From positions 1 to 49,871 of the forward strand of contig PGZT01000002.1 of NCBI GenBank assembly GCA_002841455.1: a stretch of 49,871 nt of DNA. The letters run 5' to 3'. The notes beneath the pieces were generated by a model. The model searched no databases and was not told the DNA's origin. It saw only the letters and a program-made list of their open reading frames with translations. Origin of the DNA: Firmicutes bacterium HGW-Firmicutes-21 (GTDB lineage: Bacteria; Bacillota; Clostridia; Oscillospirales; CAG-382). A program made the translations under genes and the position numbers. Positions 7,706-15,618 of this stretch are shown here, piece by piece (the stretch's first letter is position 1; each line of letters starts with the position of its first letter).

Positions 7706-8533
7706 TTATTTACCTTCTATATAATCAATTGCGTCGGCAATAACGTTATCGGCTCTTTCAAGCTCGGCGGAGGCTGTTTCGTAGTCAACACCCGTTTTAG
7801 CCATTATAATTCTTATTGCTCTGTCAACCAGCTTTATGTTTGACGGAACCATATATGCCATATAATTGCCGCGTACCCTGCCAAATCTTATCATAGCACC
7901 GGTGGACAGCATATTTAGTATCATTTTCTGAGCCGTTCCCGCCTTCATTCTTGTAGAACCGTTTATAACCTCTGGTCCTACCTCGGCTATAATGGCGGTT
8001 TCGCACATAGGGACAAGGTCGGAATTCTTGTTGCAGGAGACACAAACGGTACGAGCGCCTAATTCCTTAGCGTAATTTATCGCACCCTTGACACAGTTTG
8101 CCGAGCCGCTCGCCGAAATTGCGATTAAAACATCCTTGGAGCAAAACGCCTTCTCCTTTATCTGATCGACTATGCTGTCAAAATCATCCTCGGCATCCTC
8201 AACAGAATCAAAAGCCGCCTTTCTTCCTCCGGCAATAATACCCTGAACAATATCGGACGATACTCCGAAGGTGGGGGGGCATTCGGAAGCATCCAAAACT
8301 CCCAGCCTGCCGGAGGTTCCCGCTCCGACATAAAAAATCCTGCCTCCGTTTTTTAGAGCCTCCGCCAAAACATCCACAGCGACAGCAACCTCTGGCAGTG
8401 CGGTCTCTACCGCATGGGCGACGGTCTTGTCCTCATCGTTGATGCATTTAACTATCTCAAGTGCACTCATTTTATCGATGTTTGCGGTGTTTGTGTTTGT
8501 TGATTCTGTTCTAAGCTTGTTAAATTCCGACAT
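7706..8533 (-). CDS. murQ: N-acetylmuramic acid 6-phosphate etherase
   Basis: This 275-residue protein has the SIS-fold signatures of MurQ, which cleaves the lactyl ether of MurNAc-6-phosphate to GlcNAc-6-phosphate and D-lactate in wall recycling. Clear motifs are GAGTSGRLGVLDASECPPTF at residues 70-89 with the expected catalytic Glu84, a second Glu near 115 (VEDAEDD), an ISASGSA phosphosugar-binding segment, and STRMKAGTAQK towards the C-terminus. It is slightly shorter than typical (about 300), mainly at the C-terminal end. AAAGGAAGG precedes the ATG. It is followed 30 bp later by the secreted GDPD gene on the same strand. No MurNAc transporter or kinase is in the window. Confidence 0.96.
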   Translation of the reverse strand: MSEFNKLRTESTNTNTANIDKMSALEIVKCINDEDKTVAHAVETALPEVAVAVDVLAEALKNGGRIFYVGAGTSGRLGVLDASECPPTFGVSSDIVQGIIAGGRKAAFDSVEDAEDDFDSIVDQIKEKAFCSKDVLIAISASGSANCVKGAINYAKELGARTVCVSCNKNSDLVPMCETAIIAEVGPEVINGSTRMKAGTAQKMILNMLSTGAMIRFGRVRGNYMAYMVPSNIKLVDRAIRIIMAKTGVDYETASAELERADNVIADAIDYIEGK

Positions 8534-8710
8534 TTTTTCGCCTTCCTTTTATTGAATATAATATATTTATAATGCTAAAAATAGTTTAGATAACATTTGT
8601 AAAGTATAAGCGTTTTTCTTGTTAAGGCAATGTTAAGTTTAACACATATATAAAAATTAGTCAATGTATTTTAGATGTAAAAAACGCATTTTTTAACGGA
8701 TTTCGACTTC

Positions 8711-8739
8711 TTGACAAGCGATACGCTTTATGCTAAAAT
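8711..8739 (+). promoter_or_regulatory. promoter of the glycosyltransferase gene
   Basis: TTGACA (8711-8716) and TAAAAT (8734-8739) with a 17-bp spacer, 33 bp before the ATG. The intergenic region shared with divergent murQ is otherwise AT-rich without other clear sites. Confidence 0.75.
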
Positions 8740-8771
8740 AAACAGGAAAATAAAGTAAACGGAGAATCTGT

Positions 8772-9725
8772 ATGGATAGTAAAAAAAGCGACCTTATCAG
8801 TGTCGTGGTTCCCTGTTACAACGAACAAGAGGCCCTGCCCTTTTTTTACGATGAAATGGTGAGGGTTGCCTCGTCTATGGTCGGGGTTGAAATAGAGATG
8901 CTGTTTGTGGACGACGGCTCAAGGGATAAAACCCTGGATACCCTTCGTGAGCTTTCCGCAAGGGACAAGCGTGTGCGCTATATATCCTTCTCCCGAAATT
9001 TCGGCAAGGAAGCGGCTATGTATGCCGGTCTTGAAAATTCGGCGGGTGACTTTGTGGCGATAATGGACGCGGATTTGCAAGACCCTCCCTCGCTGCTGCC
9101 GGAGATGTACAGAGCCGTAAAGGAGGAGGGGTACGACAGCGTTGCGACAAGGAGAAGCACCAGGAAGGGCGAGCCTCCGATTAGAACCTTCTTCGCAAAG
9201 GTATTTTATAAAATAATAAACAAAATCTCCAAGGTTGAGCTTGTCCCCGGTGCGAGGGATTACCGTCTTATGAGCCGCCGTATGGTTGAATCGGTGCTCT
9301 CTCTGTCAGAGTACAACCGTTTCTCCAAGGGCATCTTTGCCTGGGTGGGATTTAAAACAAAATGGCTGTCATACGAGAATATCGAGAGGGTTGCCGGTAA
9401 GACGACATGGTCGTTCTTTAAGCTCTTTAAGTATTCGCTTGAGTGCATCATAGCTTTTTCCACCGCACCGCTTGCAATTTCGTCGTTGTTCGGTTTTTTC
9501 TTCTGCATTCTTGCGGTTATCGGTATTATTTTCGTTATAGCACGGCAGATTATTTGGGGCGGCTCCGCCTACGGCTGGGCTTCCACTGTTTGCATTATTC
9601 TGTTTGTGGGCGGCGTTCAGCTCTTTACAATCGGGATTCTCGGTCAGTATCTGTCGAGGACATACCTTGAGACAAAAAAACGCCCGATTTATTTGGTGGC
9701 GGAGACCGAAAAGGACAAAAAATAG
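8772..9725 (+). CDS. GtrB/DPM1-like polyprenyl-phosphate glycosyltransferase
   Basis: This 317-residue protein is a family 2 (GT-A) glycosyltransferase. SVVVPCYNEQEALP lies at residues 10-23, the nucleotide-binding VDDGSRD near 46-52, SRNFGKEAAMYAGL near 64-77, and the metal-binding DADLQDP at 99-105. The C-terminal part carries two membrane segments (about 225-258 and 265-292), the layout of GtrB-like enzymes that load a sugar onto undecaprenyl phosphate at the inner membrane face. No flippase (GtrA) or partner transferase is adjacent, so the final acceptor is unknown. It is expressed from its own promoter and ends at a hairpin. Confidence 0.9.
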   Translation: MDSKKSDLISVVVPCYNEQEALPFFYDEMVRVASSMVGVEIEMLFVDDGSRDKTLDTLRELSARDKRVRYISFSRNFGKEAAMYAGLENSAGDFVAIMDADLQDPPSLLPEMYRAVKEEGYDSVATRRSTRKGEPPIRTFFAKVFYKIINKISKVELVPGARDYRLMSRRMVESVLSLSEYNRFSKGIFAWVGFKTKWLSYENIERVAGKTTWSFFKLFKYSLECIIAFSTAPLAISSLFGFFFCILAVIGIIFVIARQIIWGGSAYGWASTVCIILFVGGVQLFTIGILGQYLSRTYLETKKRPIYLVAETEKDKK

Positions 9726-9740
9726 CATATTGATTTTATG

Positions 9741-9770
9741 GGCAGTTCATTAGGAGCTGCTCGTTTTGTT
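9741..9770 (+). terminator. intrinsic terminator after the glycosyltransferase gene
   Basis: A stem GCAGTTC/GAGCTGC with a five-base loop, followed by TCGTTTTGTT, lies 17 bp after the stop codon. It is modest in strength. Confidence 0.55.
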
Positions 9771-9808
9771 AATAAACTGTTAAAAGGCAAAATAATCCTG
9801 AAAACCGG

Positions 9809-9836
9809 TTGCATTTTATGTATGAAATGTTATAGT
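9809..9836 (+). promoter_or_regulatory. possible promoter of the sugar-conversion cluster
   Basis: TTGCAT (9809-9814) and TATAGT (9831-9836) with a 16-bp spacer lie 34 bp before the first isomerase start. Both boxes are one or two bases from consensus. Confidence 0.45.
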
Positions 9837-9869
9837 AAAAGCAGTTTTGTTTGAAGGGGATCATGTGTA

Positions 9870-10655
9870 ATGAATCTTGGTATTATTTGTCCTCGGCATA
9901 ATGCGGAGGGAATAAAGAAAATCAGAGAGCTTGGACTCGGTTATACGGAGCTTGATGTAAACAATGACGATATTTCTTATCTTAATATTCCTGAGATAAA
10001 AGAGGCTCTATTAAAATACAAAGTGTCGCTCGGTGCGGTCGGTCGCTGGGGCAGGAACAGAATAAAAAGCGACGGCGGCTTTGACACCAAGGAGCAAAAG
10101 GACGAGTTCGACCTTATCGACATGTGCGTCGCTTTAGACTGTCCCGTTTATATTACGGGGGTGAACTATGTAACCTCGCTCAGTTATTACGAGAATATAA
10201 CAGCCGCAATTGATTATATCGGTTCTCTCAACGAATATGCGGCGGGCAGAGTAAAAATATCGGTATATAACTGCCATTGGAACAATTATATCGACAAGCC
10301 CAAGGAATGGGATATAGTCCACGGGCATATAAAGGATTTGGGAATAAAATTCGACCCGTCGCATACGGTAAATGGCGGAAGAGATTATCTAGATGAGGCT
10401 GCAAATTACGGGAACAGATTCTATCATATTCATTTAAAGGGTACGATTAACATTAACGGTAGACGCATCGACGATCCGCCTGCGGGGCTTGACCAGATAA
10501 ACTGGGGAGCGTTGCTATCCATATTGTGGTTCCACAAATATGAGGGTATGCTCTCCATAGAGCCGCATTCCGAGACCTGGCAGGGTGAGCTTGGCGAGCT
10601 GGGAGTTAAATATACAATAGATTACTTCAAAAAGCTGTTGTTTATAAAGGACTGA
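9870..10655 (+). CDS. xylose isomerase-like TIM-barrel sugar isomerase/epimerase
   Basis: This 261-residue protein belongs to the AP-endonuclease-2/xylose-isomerase-like barrel superfamily, enzymes that isomerise or epimerise keto-sugars or inosose derivatives using a divalent metal. Visible metal-site elements are the FDPSH motif (D162, H165), HIH (H186, H188) and the final SIEPH with E231. The first metal Glu expected on the middle strand is not obvious: that strand reads VYNCHWNN, so either Asn134 replaces it or the site has shifted. GGGG lies nine bases before the ATG. It opens a four-gene rightward cluster with a second barrel of the same superfamily and a Gfo/Idh/MocA dehydrogenase, a pattern seen in oxidative modification of unusual sugars or inositols. 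Exact substrate unknown. Confidence 0.85.
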   Translation: MNLGIICPRHNAEGIKKIRELGLGYTELDVNNDDISYLNIPEIKEALLKYKVSLGAVGRWGRNRIKSDGGFDTKEQKDEFDLIDMCVALDCPVYITGVNYVTSLSYYENITAAIDYIGSLNEYAAGRVKISVYNCHWNNYIDKPKEWDIVHGHIKDLGIKFDPSHTVNGGRDYLDEAANYGNRFYHIHLKGTININGRRIDDPPAGLDQINWGALLSILWFHKYEGMLSIEPHSETWQGELGELGVKYTIDYFKKLLFIKD

Positions 10656-10659
10656 TTTA

Positions 10660-10998
10660 ATGTTTAAATTTCTGAGAAGAGATAAGCCGCCAAAAAATAC
10701 GGACAGCGTTGAGTTCAAACGCTGGATGGCAAAAAAGATTGACGGTAAGCTCACAAGGTATATCCTTGAGCGTGGTACGGACGGTGTGGAGGCTGTAATC
10801 GGCAAGGGAGGCTTCCTTAGCGTTTTAGAGGACGAACTGTCGGTAATCTGCGGTGAAAAGACGCTCTTCAAAGCGAAGGTGGATACTCTTATAGCGTGGG
10901 AGTTTCTGTCGCTCGAGGGAGTTACGCTTACAGGTTTTGACCTTATTCAGGGGAAAGAACGGACCGTTTTGGCTTATTACAAGTATCATAGGGATTAA
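10660..10998 (+). CDS. conserved-looking 112-residue protein of unknown function
   Basis: The gene begins 4 bp after the first isomerase and its ribosome site (AAAGGA) overlaps the end of that gene, so the two are translationally linked. The product has no signal or membrane segment. The basic N-terminus (about 35 residues) is helical in pattern and is followed by alternating beta strands (GVEAVIGKGGFLSV, ELSVICGEKTLFKA, GVTLTGFDLI, RTVLAYYKYH), a small beta-barrel or PH-like look. I recognise no named family and no catalytic motif. Its place inside a sugar isomerase/oxidoreductase cluster suggests an accessory or regulatory role there, but a chance neighbour is possible. Confidence 0.8.
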   Translation: MFKFLRRDKPPKNTDSVEFKRWMAKKIDGKLTRYILERGTDGVEAVIGKGGFLSVLEDELSVICGEKTLFKAKVDTLIAWEFLSLEGVTLTGFDLIQGKERTVLAYYKYHRD

Positions 10999-11026
10999 TT
11001 TTATTAAATAAAAAGGAGTTTTTGAT

Positions 11027-12115
11027 ATGGCAGACAAGGTAAGAATAGGAATAATCGGCTGCGGTGGTATTGCTCACGGAAAGCATCTTCCCGCACTGAA
11101 GGCACTCAAGAATGTAGATATGGTCGCTTTTTGTGATATTATCGAATCAAAAGCAAAGGAAACCGCAAAGCAATACGGAACAGAAAAGGCTGCTGTTTAT
11201 ACCGATTATAAAAAGCTGCTTGAGGACAAGAGCATTGATGTTGTGCATGTATTGACTCCGAACCGCTCACACAGCTTTATTTCGGTGGATGCTATGGAAG
11301 CCGGAAAGCATGTTATGTGCGAAAAGCCGATGGCGATTAATGCGATCGAAGCAAAGAAGATGGTGGATGCGTCGGTGCGAACAGGCAAAAAGCTGACAAT
11401 CGGCTACCAAAACCGTCAGACACCCGAATCGCTGTATGTAAAAAGCGAGGTTGAAGCAGGCACTCTCGGTGAGATTTATTATGCAAAGGCAACCGCTATA
11501 AGAAGAAGAGCTGTTCCGACCTGGGGTGTTTTCCTCAACGAGTATGAGCAGGGCGGCGGACCGCTCATTGATATAGGAACACATGCGCTTGACCTTACAA
11601 TGTGGTGCATGAATAACTATAAGCCTAAGTATTGCGTAGGAACAACCTATAAAAAGTTAGGCGATAAATTCCCTACGGGCAACGCTTGGGGAGACTGGAA
11701 GAAAGAGGACTTCACCGTTGAGGACTCTGCGTTCGGCTTTATTGTTATGGAAAACGGCGCAACCATTTATTTGGAGTCAAGCTGGGCAATAAATTTGCTT
11801 GATCCGAGAGAAGCGGTAACGACCTTATGCGGCACCGAGGGAGGTATAGATATGAATAACGGCGTTAGAATCAACGGTATCAGGGGAGGCAGACCGTATG
11901 TAACCACACCCAGCTTCGGTTCGGGCGGAGCGGCTTTCTTTGTCGGCGGCAGAGACGAAAAGCCCGAGGATAGGGAAGCGAAGCTCTGGATTGATGCGGT
12001 TGTAAACGACAAGCCGCCGTTTGTGTTGCCCGAGCAGGCGTTTGCGGTAAGCCAGATTCTGGACGGTATATATGAATCGGCAAAAACAGGCGCACCCATA
12101 TATTTCAATAAGTAA
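11027..12115 (+). CDS. Gfo/Idh/MocA family NAD(P)-dependent sugar dehydrogenase
   Basis: This 362-residue protein has an N-terminal Rossmann fold with GIIGCGGIA at residues 8-16, the family hallmark EKP at 99-101, and the conserved catalytic-domain motif GGGPLIDIGTHALDL (177-191) with D182 and H186. The family oxidises sugars, inositols or trihydroxy-cyclohexane derivatives, or makes 3-keto sugars. AAAGGAG precedes the ATG. Neighbours are a barrel isomerase and the 112-residue protein upstream and a second barrel 19 bp downstream. An oxidise-epimerise-reduce or keto-sugar sequence is plausible. No transporter is adjacent, so the substrate cannot be named. Confidence 0.93.
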   Translation: MADKVRIGIIGCGGIAHGKHLPALKALKNVDMVAFCDIIESKAKETAKQYGTEKAAVYTDYKKLLEDKSIDVVHVLTPNRSHSFISVDAMEAGKHVMCEKPMAINAIEAKKMVDASVRTGKKLTIGYQNRQTPESLYVKSEVEAGTLGEIYYAKATAIRRRAVPTWGVFLNEYEQGGGPLIDIGTHALDLTMWCMNNYKPKYCVGTTYKKLGDKFPTGNAWGDWKKEDFTVEDSAFGFIVMENGATIYLESSWAINLLDPREAVTTLCGTEGGIDMNNGVRINGIRGGRPYVTTPSFGSGGAAFFVGGRDEKPEDREAKLWIDAVVNDKPPFVLPEQAFAVSQILDGIYESAKTGAPIYFNK

Positions 12116-12134
12116 ACAAGGAGAAATATTAATT

Positions 12135-13103
12135 ATGAAACTTGGTGTTTTAACGGTTCTCTTCGGTGACAAGCCGCTTGACAAGACGCTGGAATATTTA
12201 AAATCAATCGGAATAGAAGCGCTCGAGATAGGAGCCAGCGGTTACCCCGGAAAGGCACATTGCAACCCGGAGCTGCTGCTCTCCGATAAAAAAGCACTTG
12301 ATACATTCAAGGGTACTATTGCCGAATACGGTATACCTATAAACGCATTCGCCTGTCACGGAAACCCCGTACATCCCAATAAAAAGACAGCCGAAACCTT
12401 CAGAGCCGATTTCCGCAATGCAGTGTTGCTTGCCGAGAAATTAGGGATAAATAAAATAGTCGGTTTTTCCGGCTGTCCGGGCGACAGCGACGGCGCAAAA
12501 TACCCGAACTGGGTAACCTGCCCATGGCCCGAGGATTTTACGACAATATATAATTATCAGTGGAACGAGGTGCTGATTCCCTATTGGAAGGAGGAGAGCG
12601 AATTCTGCCGTTCGCACGGAGTTACCAAGCTCGCCTTTGAGATGCACCCGGGATTCTGTGTTTATAACCCCGACAGCTTGCTGAAGCTCCGTGATGCGGT
12701 CGGTGATGTTATAGGCGCAAACTTCGATCCGTCCCACCTTATATGGCAGGGAATCGACCCTGTAGCCGCCATCCGTAAGCTGAGCGGAGCTATCTACCAT
12801 TTCCACGCAAAGGATACCAAGGTGGATAAATACAATACGGCAGTCAGCGGAGTGCTTGATATGAAGCATTACAGCGACGAGCTAAACCGTTCCTGGGTGT
12901 TCCGAAGTGTCGGCTACGGTAACGATATGCAGTATTGGCGTGATATGATCAGTAATCTCAGACTAATCGGTTATGACGACATTCTTTCGATTGAGCACGA
13001 GGACAGCCTTATGACAAACACCGAGGGGCTTGAAAAGGCGGTTGATTTCCTTAATAAAGCGATGATTAAGGAGAACAAACCGACAGGGATGTTCTGGGCA
13101 TAG
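12135..13103 (+). CDS. xylose isomerase-like sugar epimerase/isomerase, full metal site
   Basis: I start at ATG 12135 because AAGGAG sits ten bases upstream; a longer in-frame start at 12072 overlaps the previous gene and lacks a site. The 322-residue product shows all metal-site elements of the barrel superfamily: FEMHPG with E169 and H171, NFDPSH with D198 and H201, HFHAKD with H222/H224, and SIEHED with E287. This is the pattern of D-tagatose 3-epimerase-like and inosose-type enzymes and their 3-keto-sugar relatives. It closes the sugar-conversion cluster and follows the dehydrogenase by 19 bp. The contrast with the first barrel, whose first metal Glu is unclear, suggests the two do different steps. 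Confidence 0.88.
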   Translation: MKLGVLTVLFGDKPLDKTLEYLKSIGIEALEIGASGYPGKAHCNPELLLSDKKALDTFKGTIAEYGIPINAFACHGNPVHPNKKTAETFRADFRNAVLLAEKLGINKIVGFSGCPGDSDGAKYPNWVTCPWPEDFTTIYNYQWNEVLIPYWKEESEFCRSHGVTKLAFEMHPGFCVYNPDSLLKLRDAVGDVIGANFDPSHLIWQGIDPVAAIRKLSGAIYHFHAKDTKVDKYNTAVSGVLDMKHYSDELNRSWVFRSVGYGNDMQYWRDMISNLRLIGYDDILSIEHEDSLMTNTEGLEKAVDFLNKAMIKENKPTGMFWA

Positions 13104-13132
13104 ATTTTTCGTAAAAGGAAGTAATTAGTGAG

Positions 13133-13591
13133 ATGGTTGAATACTTGAAAATAATTAGAGAAAAGTTAGGTCATATGCCTGTTGTTGTTAGTGCAGCAAG
13201 TGTAATAGTCGAAAACGCCGAAGGTGAAATTTTATTACAACTTAGAAATGACAATAAATGTTGGGCATATCCCGGCGGCGGTATAAATGTGGACGAAACG
13301 GCAGAGGATGCAGCAGTGAGAGAATTGTATGAGGAAACAGGGTTAAAGGCTAATATAATCCAACTTCTCAATGTTTTTTCCGGCAAGGATATGCACCATA
13401 TTTATCCGAATGGCGATGAAGTGTCAAATGTTGACATTGTTTATATCTGTAAAGATTATACGGGGGAATTAAAGCCGGATTATTTAGAGAGTAATGAATT
13501 AAGGTTTTTTTCTGCTGATAATTTACCGGATAATATTTCACCGCTGGCAGTAAGAGGATTAAAGGCATACATCAGTCAAAGATTAAATTAA
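13133..13591 (+). CDS. Nudix hydrolase
   Basis: This 152-residue protein carries a textbook Nudix box at residues 49-71: G49-x5-E55-x7-R63-E64-L65-x-E67-E68-x-G70-L71. The family hydrolyses nucleoside diphosphates linked to another moiety (for example ADP-ribose, NADH, nucleotide sugars or damaged dNTPs), and the box alone does not define the substrate. The codons are visibly more AT-rich than those of the sugar genes just upstream, suggesting separate acquisition. It is followed on the same strand by a P-loop kinase and a RES-domain protein up to the terminator at 15089. Confidence 0.93.
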   Translation: MVEYLKIIREKLGHMPVVVSAASVIVENAEGEILLQLRNDNKCWAYPGGGINVDETAEDAAVRELYEETGLKANIIQLLNVFSGKDMHHIYPNGDEVSNVDIVYICKDYTGELKPDYLESNELRFFSADNLPDNISPLAVRGLKAYISQRLN

Positions 13592-13618
13592 TTAAAGATT
13601 TAAAAGGCGGTGGTGTTT

Positions 13619-14164
13619 TTGGGTATTCTGATTGGCATTTCAGGCTGCTCAGCGAGCGGAAAGTCCACCTTTGCCAAGGTGCTTGCCGAAAGACTTACAG
13701 ATAAAAAGGTAATGGTTATAAACTCCGATGCTTTTTTTCGCAACCCTCTGCCGAGGATGATTTCACCCGCAAACGGTAACTGCTATGACGACTTCAACTC
13801 GCCCGAGACACTCGATATTTATAAGATGATGACGGAGGTTGGAGCAAATCTTGCCGAAAATGATATAATTATTGTCGAGGGTGTGTTGATTCTCTGCTTT
13901 GAGGAGTTCAGGCAACGAGCGGCTCTAACCGTTTTCGTTGACGCTAACATAGAGACAAGGTTATCCCGCCGACTTGTTCGTAACACAAGGGTTTACGGTA
14001 TGAATTTTGATGATGTGCTGGAATATTATTTGAATGCGGCACGATTCTCCGAGCAAAAGCATACAGGTCCGTCAAAAATGTATGCAGACATAGTTATAAA
14101 CGGCGAACGGGATTTTATAAAACCAATAGAAGTTTTATTGGCTTATATAAGTTTATCAATGTAA
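13619..14164 (+). CDS. uridine kinase-like P-loop kinase
   Basis: The ribosome site AAAAGGCGG ends at 13610, so TTG at 13619 has the best spacing; GTG at 13610 or 13613 would add two or three residues. The product of about 181 residues has the Walker A GCSASGKST, the acceptor-site segment INSDAFFRNP with its Asp, a DFNSPETLD segment like the PRK/Udk family, the Walker B-like IIIVEG, and the lid arginines RLSRRLVRN. Relatives phosphorylate uridine/cytidine, nicotinamide riboside, pantothenate or sugars. The length is a little short for Udk (about 205). Given a Nudix gene before it and a RES gene after it, a role in pyridine-nucleotide salvage is possible but unproven. Confidence 0.82.
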   Translation: MGILIGISGCSASGKSTFAKVLAERLTDKKVMVINSDAFFRNPLPRMISPANGNCYDDFNSPETLDIYKMMTEVGANLAENDIIIVEGVLILCFEEFRQRAALTVFVDANIETRLSRRLVRNTRVYGMNFDDVLEYYLNAARFSEQKHTGPSKMYADIVINGERDFIKPIEVLLAYISLSM

Positions 14165-14216
14165 TAAACAATTATATTTAATAATTTTATAAATGTATTA
14201 AATTGGAGAAAACAAT

Positions 14217-15011
14217 ATGGAAAGTAATCACGAAGAATGTTATTATGAATGGAATGATTTTTGTGATAATATCATTTATAAAAACAGATACTTTCAAAGG
14301 CATCCAATATTAGATAAGATACTTAAATTCGCAGAAGATCATACAGGCTTAATTAGTGATACTGTTTTTTATAGAGCAAGAAAATATGATGAATCATATT
14401 GTAATAAGGGAAAAACCATGTACGAATACGCTCTTGAATATTTAAGTGAAAATGATAATGAAAAAAATAAACCTCTAAATAATACCAAAAAATCCGAATG
14501 TAAAAAAAAATTTAGAGGTTTCCCTAAAGGAGAAAACCTCGCACCGCCCAAAAACATTTTAACTATCGGAGGACGAGCAAATGCAGAGTTTATATCATAC
14601 TTATATTTAGCGGATAGTATAAAGACTGCGATTTCAGAAATAAAAGAATCAATAAAAACTAAAGTAAGTGTAGCTGAAATAATATGCAATGGAACAAAAA
14701 AGATTGCCGATTTTACATATAATGTTATTCCATTAGGTAATGATGATTGTAAAAGAGATGTTTTTTGGTATTATATAATGACAGGCTTTTCATCGGTGGA
14801 TAATCATGACACTCGTGACTATATACCTATACAATGCATTTCGGAATTTCTTAAAATTAATGGTTATGACGGAATAAAATATAATAGTGCATATAACGAT
14901 ATTGGCAGAAATTATGTTTTCTTCAATCAAAAGGATTTTGTTGATATTTCCTCAGAAATTTACGAAATCGATTCAATTGATGTAAGATATAAGAAGATAA
15001 TTGATTTATAA
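14217..15011 (+). CDS. RES-domain protein (predicted NAD+-degrading ADP-ribosyltransferase fold)
   Basis: This 264-residue protein carries the three conserved positions that name the RES family: Arg53 in FYRAR, Glu141 in AISEI, and Ser224 in KYNSA. The flanking segments GRANAEFISYLYLADS (119-134) and NGYDGIKYNSAYNDIGRNYV (215-234) fit the family closely. Known RES toxins break down NAD+ and are paired with Xre/DUF2384 antitoxins; here no such gene lies next to it. The N-terminal 45 residues (YEWNDFCDNIIYKNRYFQ) resemble the helical extensions seen in longer RES proteins. Ribosome site GGAG is nine bases before the ATG. The gene is strikingly AT-rich compared with its neighbours, a sign of transfer, and ends at a strong terminator. 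Confidence 0.85.
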   Translation: MESNHEECYYEWNDFCDNIIYKNRYFQRHPILDKILKFAEDHTGLISDTVFYRARKYDESYCNKGKTMYEYALEYLSENDNEKNKPLNNTKKSECKKKFRGFPKGENLAPPKNILTIGGRANAEFISYLYLADSIKTAISEIKESIKTKVSVAEIICNGTKKIADFTYNVIPLGNDDCKRDVFWYYIMTGFSSVDNHDTRDYIPIQCISEFLKINGYDGIKYNSAYNDIGRNYVFFNQKDFVDISSEIYEIDSIDVRYKKIIDL

Positions 15012-15088
15012 CATGAGGATATAGTCTCCTTCCTAAGGTATATATACAATTTCGTACTTTGGATATAAATCATTTATTAGTAAAACAT

Positions 15089-15129
15089 GGATAGGGTAGC
15101 TAAAACAGCTTGCCCTGTCCTTTTTTTTT
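15089..15129 (+). terminator. strong intrinsic terminator after the RES gene
   Basis: The stem GGATAGGG pairs with CCCTGTCC and is extended by an AGCT/AGCT inner stem, with nine T directly after. It marks the end of the Nudix/kinase/RES unit. Confidence 0.85.
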
Positions 15130-15183
15130 GTGCGATTTATATATAAAACAATATATATCGTGATACAATATATACACATATAC

Positions 15184-15197
15184 AAAATGTACATTTT
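15184..15197. promoter_or_regulatory. candidate PadR operator
   Basis: A perfect 14-bp palindrome, AAAATGTACATTTT, ends 13 bp before the -35 of the padR promoter. PadR regulators often bind ATGT/ACAT dyads and repress their own operon. Two copies of acaatatata lie just upstream and may extend the site. The assignment is inferred from position and dyad form. Confidence 0.5.
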
Positions 15198-15210
15198 ATA
15201 AATATATACC

Positions 15211-15239
15211 TTGACAGGCGAGGTATGTTGTGATATATT
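15211..15239 (+). promoter_or_regulatory. promoter of the PadR/DUF4097 operon
   Basis: TTGACA (15211-15216) and TATATT (15234-15239) with a 17-bp spacer, 34 bp before the padR start. Confidence 0.75.
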
Positions 15240-15273
15240 ATACTCAAATCAAATCACTGGGAGGTGTAGGCTG

Positions 15274-15618
15274 ATGTCGATTGCATCCGATCTGATCAGA
15301 GGACATACCGAAACCATCATTTTGGCGAATCTTCTGGAGGGGGACAGCTACGGTTACAAAATAAACAAAGCTATACTGCAAAAGACCGGCAATAACTTTG
15401 AACTGAAGGAAGCGACGCTTTATACGGCGTTCCGCAGGCTTGAGGAAGCGGGAAGCATTTACTCCTACTGGGGGGATGAGAATACAGGTGCAAGACGCCG
15501 ATATTATTCCATCACGACCGCGGGCAAAGCGGAATATCAGAAGCTCAGAGACGAATGGGGAACAGCAAAAGATTTAATTGACAAATTAACCGAAATTGGG
15601 GGACAGGGTAATGAATGA
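15274..15618 (+). CDS. PadR family transcriptional regulator
   Basis: The start at 15274 follows GGGAGGTG; an in-frame ATG at 15211 would lie inside the promoter. The product is 114 residues with a winged helix: recognition region LKEATLYTAFRRLEEAGSI, wing GARRRYYSITTAG, and a short C-terminal helix. The ATLYTAFRRLE motif is the PadR signature. It overlaps the next gene by 8 bp. PadR genes followed by a permease-prefix membrane protein and a DUF4097 protein form a recurrent envelope-stress operon in Firmicutes, and PadR usually represses it. The ligand is unknown; antimicrobial peptides or membrane damage are plausible. Confidence 0.93.
   Translation: MSIASDLIRGHTETIILANLLEGDSYGYKINKAILQKTGNNFELKEATLYTAFRRLEEAGSIYSYWGDENTGARRRYYSITTAGKAEYQKLRDEWGTAKDLIDKLTEIGGQGNE

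Noticed and set aside
14165-15273. Xre/DUF2384 antitoxin partner for the RES protein
   Set aside because: Neither side of the RES gene has a helix-turn-helix frame of suitable size; the nearest regulator is the PadR gene, which belongs to another operon beyond a strong terminator.
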